64,000 bases of DNA from Lewinellaceae bacterium (GTDB lineage Bacteria; Bacteroidota; Bacteroidia; Chitinophagales; Saprospiraceae). A model generated the notes under the pieces. It was given only the letters and a program-made list of their open reading frames with translations, searched no databases and had not been told where the DNA came from. The position numbers were made by a program, and so were the translations under genes. The stretch spans positions 1 to 64,000 of the forward strand of contig JACJYA010000006.1 in assembly GCA_020636315.1 (NCBI GenBank), read 5' to 3'. Positions 61,310 through 64,000 of this stretch are shown here, in pieces. The first letter of the stretch is position 1. Each line of letters starts with the position of its first letter.

Positions 61310-63952
61310 ATGGCTAGTAGAACTGCTCTCATCACTACTTTATTTTTCTGTATCCTATCCACTTCCTTAACTGCCGGTGGCGTTTCCGGAAAAGTGACGG
61401 ATGCCAGTGGCGCGCCTCTTGCCTTTGCCACCATATTCGTCCGGGAAACCGGCAGTGGAACCACCACCAATGAGGAAGGGTACTATGAGATCCGCCTGAA
61501 TCCGGGGACTTATACCCTCGTCTTTCAATTCCTGGGGTATAAGACCGAGTCCCGGGAGGTCCGCGTGGGGCAGCGCATGGAGGTGATAAACGTCAGCCTG
61601 CAGGAACAACCGCTGCAGCTCCAGGAAGTAATTGTTCAGAGTAATGGAAAGGAAGAAGACCCCGCCTATTCGATAATGCGCAAGGCCATTGCCAAAGCCA
61701 GCTACCACCAGCAGCAGCTGGACAGCTATGAGGCTACCGTTTACATCAAGGGGTCCGGCAGGTTGAAAGACTCCCCTTTCTTTTTGCGCAATACCATGAA
61801 AAAGGAAGGCATCGATTCGACGGTGGCCTTCACTTCCGAATCGGTCAGCCGTATCGAATACCAGCGTCCGAATACGTTCAAAGAGACTGTCATTTCCATC
61901 TACACCCGGGGCGAGGGCAATGATACCGAGCCCAACGGTTACATCAACGGCAGTTTTTACGAACCCAAGATCGCCGAGGCCATATCCCCGCTTTCCCCCC
62001 AGGCATTCGGGTATTACAAATTCAGGTACGAAGGGTTTTTCATGGACCGCGGTTACGGCGTCAACAAGATTCGGGTGATTCCCCGCAGCCGGGGCGAGGA
62101 TGTGTTTGAAGGCGTGATCTATATCGTGGAGGACTGGTGGAGCATTTACAGCCTCAGGTTAAAAACCTACAAGCTGGGTTTTGGGGTGGAAGTGTATCAG
62201 ATGTACGCTCCTATCGAAGACAAGGCCTGGCTCCCGGTCAGCCATAAATTCAATGTGGAGGGCAAGATACTGGGCTTTGAATTCGAATACAACTACCTGG
62301 CCACGGTTAGCGACTACAAGATCGAGCTCAACCCCGACCTGGAGGCTGATTTCAAGCTGATCGATGAGAAGCTCAATAAGGAACTGGCCGCCGAGCTGGA
62401 ACGCGCCCGGGCAGAGGGGGATGACAAAAGCGCCGAGATCAAAGAAAAACTGGCCTCCGGCGAAGAGCTCACCCGCAAACAGTTGCGTCAACTGATGCGC
62501 GAGTACGAAAAAGAAGAACAAAAAGCGCAGGAAGAACCGGAGGTAGTCATGAACACTTCCATTGTAGTGGATTCCATGGCGCGGCAACGCGACTCTGCCT
62601 ACTGGGAGGCCATCAGGCCGGTGCCGCTCACCAAACAGGAAGTAAAAGGCTATGAACGCCTGGACAGCCTGGCAGTTGTGGAGGCCGAAAAGGAAGCAGC
62701 CGACAGCCTGGAATCCGTAGGGCGGCACAAAAAACGAGGAGGCTTCAGCCCGCTGGATATCATTGGCGGCAGCAATTACAAGGTGGGAGAAAAGCAATAC
62801 ATTGCCCACGGCTCTCTGTGGGACCGCTTCTTCTTCAACCCGGTGGAAGGGTTCAACATTCACACCAATCTTTCCTATTCCATCAATAAGGACAACCGCT
62901 TTGCCTTTACCGTCACTCCCCGATACGCCTTCGCCCGCCGGAAACTGACCGGTAAGGGGCAGTTCAGCTACACTTACGGGCCCCAGGAAGAGCGCAACAA
63001 CTTTTCCCTGGAGGGCGGGCGCTACATTTACCAGTACAACCCCCAGGAGCCCATCAGCAACCTGTTCAACACCTACCTCAACCTGGTCGAGGAACGCAAC
63101 TACATCAGCCTGTACGAAAAGGACTACCTGAAGCTCTCCCACAGCAACCGCCTGCGGGAGAACATCACCCTCAACTTCAGCGCCGAATGGGCCAACCGCT
63201 ACGCTTTGGAAAATACGACTACCCAATCGTGGTTTCCACGCGAAGGCCGCATATATGGGCCGAATATTCCGTTTAATGAAGAACTGGAGGGAGAGGCGCC
63301 CGAAACCGAAAAGGCCTTCGTTCTTGGCTTCAGCGCGGTGGCCCGCCCCTGGCAGAAGTACCGCATCCGCAACCAGGAAAAAGAACCCATAGAGAACTCT
63401 TCTCCGGAACTGCGCCTGGCCTACCGGCAGGGCTTGAAGAACATCGCCGAAAGCGTAACGGATTACAGCTACCTGGAAGTGGGCTTTCAACACAAGATCC
63501 GTCCGGGCGTGCGTGGCATTATGGATATCAAAGTGGAGGCCGGTATGTTTCTCAATAAAAACTACGCCGGCTTTGCCGATTACCACCATTTCATGGGCAA
63601 CCGCATCCTGCTGGTAACCGCTGACCCGGTGGGCAGCTTCCGTTTGTTGCCCTATTACCAGTACAGCACGATGGACAAATTTGCCGCCGCCCATGTTCAT
63701 TACCAGTTCCGAAAGCTGCTGTTCACGCAGATCCCCGAGGTATGGTTGCTGGGCATCAAGGAAAATGTGTTCGTGAATTACCTGGCGACCCCCACCTCCG
63801 ATAATTATACTGAAGTGGGCTATTCCATCGACAACATTTTCCGCTTCCTCCGGGTAGAGGCCGCCGTTGCCTTCCAGGATGGAAAGTACAAGGACTGGGG
63901 CATCCTGATCGGGATCGCCTCGAATATTGGCGGCAACTTTTCCATTCGGTAA
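61310..63952 (+). CDS. DUF5686 outer membrane-type protein with carboxypeptidase-regulatory-like domain
   Basis: An 880-residue exported protein (signal peptide ending near S-L-T-A at about 22). Residues 25-110 are a CarboxypepD_reg-like/beta-sandwich domain (G-V-S-G-K-V-T-D-A-S-G-A-P-L-A-F-A). The rest fits DUF5686, with a charged helical insert (about 340-420, E-L-E-R-A-R-A-E-G-D-D-K and repeated K/E) and then many alternating aromatic strands from about 490 to the end, consistent with a large outer-membrane barrel (final G-G-N-F-S-I-R). The gene is complete. Function unknown; TonB-linked relatives import ligands. Confidence 0.88.
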   Translation: MASRTALITTLFFCILSTSLTAGGVSGKVTDASGAPLAFATIFVRETGSGTTTNEEGYYEIRLNPGTYTLVFQFLGYKTESREVRVGQRMEVINVSLQEQPLQLQEVIVQSNGKEEDPAYSIMRKAIAKASYHQQQLDSYEATVYIKGSGRLKDSPFFLRNTMKKEGIDSTVAFTSESVSRIEYQRPNTFKETVISIYTRGEGNDTEPNGYINGSFYEPKIAEAISPLSPQAFGYYKFRYEGFFMDRGYGVNKIRVIPRSRGEDVFEGVIYIVEDWWSIYSLRLKTYKLGFGVEVYQMYAPIEDKAWLPVSHKFNVEGKILGFEFEYNYLATVSDYKIELNPDLEADFKLIDEKLNKELAAELERARAEGDDKSAEIKEKLASGEELTRKQLRQLMREYEKEEQKAQEEPEVVMNTSIVVDSMARQRDSAYWEAIRPVPLTKQEVKGYERLDSLAVVEAEKEAADSLESVGRHKKRGGFSPLDIIGGSNYKVGEKQYIAHGSLWDRFFFNPVEGFNIHTNLSYSINKDNRFAFTVTPRYAFARRKLTGKGQFSYTYGPQEERNNFSLEGGRYIYQYNPQEPISNLFNTYLNLVEERNYISLYEKDYLKLSHSNRLRENITLNFSAEWANRYALENTTTQSWFPREGRIYGPNIPFNEELEGEAPETEKAFVLGFSAVARPWQKYRIRNQEKEPIENSSPELRLAYRQGLKNIAESVTDYSYLEVGFQHKIRPGVRGIMDIKVEAGMFLNKNYAGFADYHHFMGNRILLVTADPVGSFRLLPYYQYSTMDKFAAAHVHYQFRKLLFTQIPEVWLLGIKENVFVNYLATPTSDNYTEVGYSIDNIFRFLRVEAAVAFQDGKYKDWGILIGIASNIGGNFSIR

Positions 63953-64000
63953 GTAAAAGGAGCTTCGCCTGTTTACCGGTTTCTTAACGGTGCGAGAAGG

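Noticed and set aside
62159..63700. 513-codon minus-strand ORF opposite the DUF5686 gene
   Set aside because: Antisense shadow of a long GC-rich gene with signal peptide and domain evidence on the plus strand.

Overview
The window reads as chromosome of a marine-type Bacteroidota, most likely class Saprospiria (Lewinella, Phaeodactylibacter or Haliscomenobacter relatives). This rests on type IX secretion C-terminal tails, a DUF5686 carboxypeptidase-like protein, DUF4294, an Omp85 gene beside NAD kinase and a CBS gene, TTTG/TAnnTTTG-type promoters without obvious Shine-Dalgarno sites, and an EAD11/nSTAND/WD40 operon. No rRNA, tRNA or CRISPR array was seen. Lineage is inferred from gene content, not from a marker search.

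Layout. 1-2.7 kb: end of a secreted protein, a lipoprotein and a truncated ISKra4-type transposase. 2.8-10.9 kb: a minus-strand housekeeping block (nucleotidyltransferase, membrane protein, cyclase, NAD kinase, Omp85 protein, CBS protein, TM2/TPR/SHOCT protein, PP2C phosphatase). 11-21 kb: a queuosine mannosyltransferase-like gene, a hydrolase, a frameshifted PrsW protease, secreted proteins, MazG, a frameshifted dtd and a badly frameshifted FG-GAP protein. 21-23.6 kb: an SRAP protein and ctaA, around a cluster of DnaA-box-like sites beside an AT-rich tract (possible replication origin). 23.6-28.2 kb: an AT-richer three-gene operon, SIR2-like protein with EAD11, nSTAND1 ATPase with one membrane span, and a WD40 protein with signal peptide. 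This is the best candidate for an undescribed conflict or defence system.

28-44.5 kb: amidohydrolase, serine hydrolase, von Willebrand protein, DUF433 protein, aspS, membrane protein, SLC12-type transporter, hemA, and a carbamoyltransferase/DUF5989/SxtJ trio. 44.5-51 kb: a methyltransferase, a tandem amidohydrolase pair in which two of three catalytic domains have lost the metal-binding HxH, and DUF4294. 51-53.1 kb: a scrap island with a degenerate IS4-type transposase, a duplicated end and a small mobile element. 53.1-64 kb: cysS, a PemK-type toxin-antitoxin pair between 46-bp direct repeats, a nuclease-fold protein, two rhomboid proteases, mutL and a DUF5686 protein.

Two whole-window signals stand out. 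First, small non-coding elements with 19-bp terminal inverted repeats and perfect 6-bp target duplications (30268-30533 and 52791-53035) are a MITE-like family, and a different near-palindrome sits just upstream of the SIR2/nSTAND operon. Second, single-base deletions cluster in cysS, prsW and the FG-GAP gene, and dtd has a 2-base insertion. In cysS, undoing six deletions restores the canonical protein, so much of this looks like sequence error rather than gene death.
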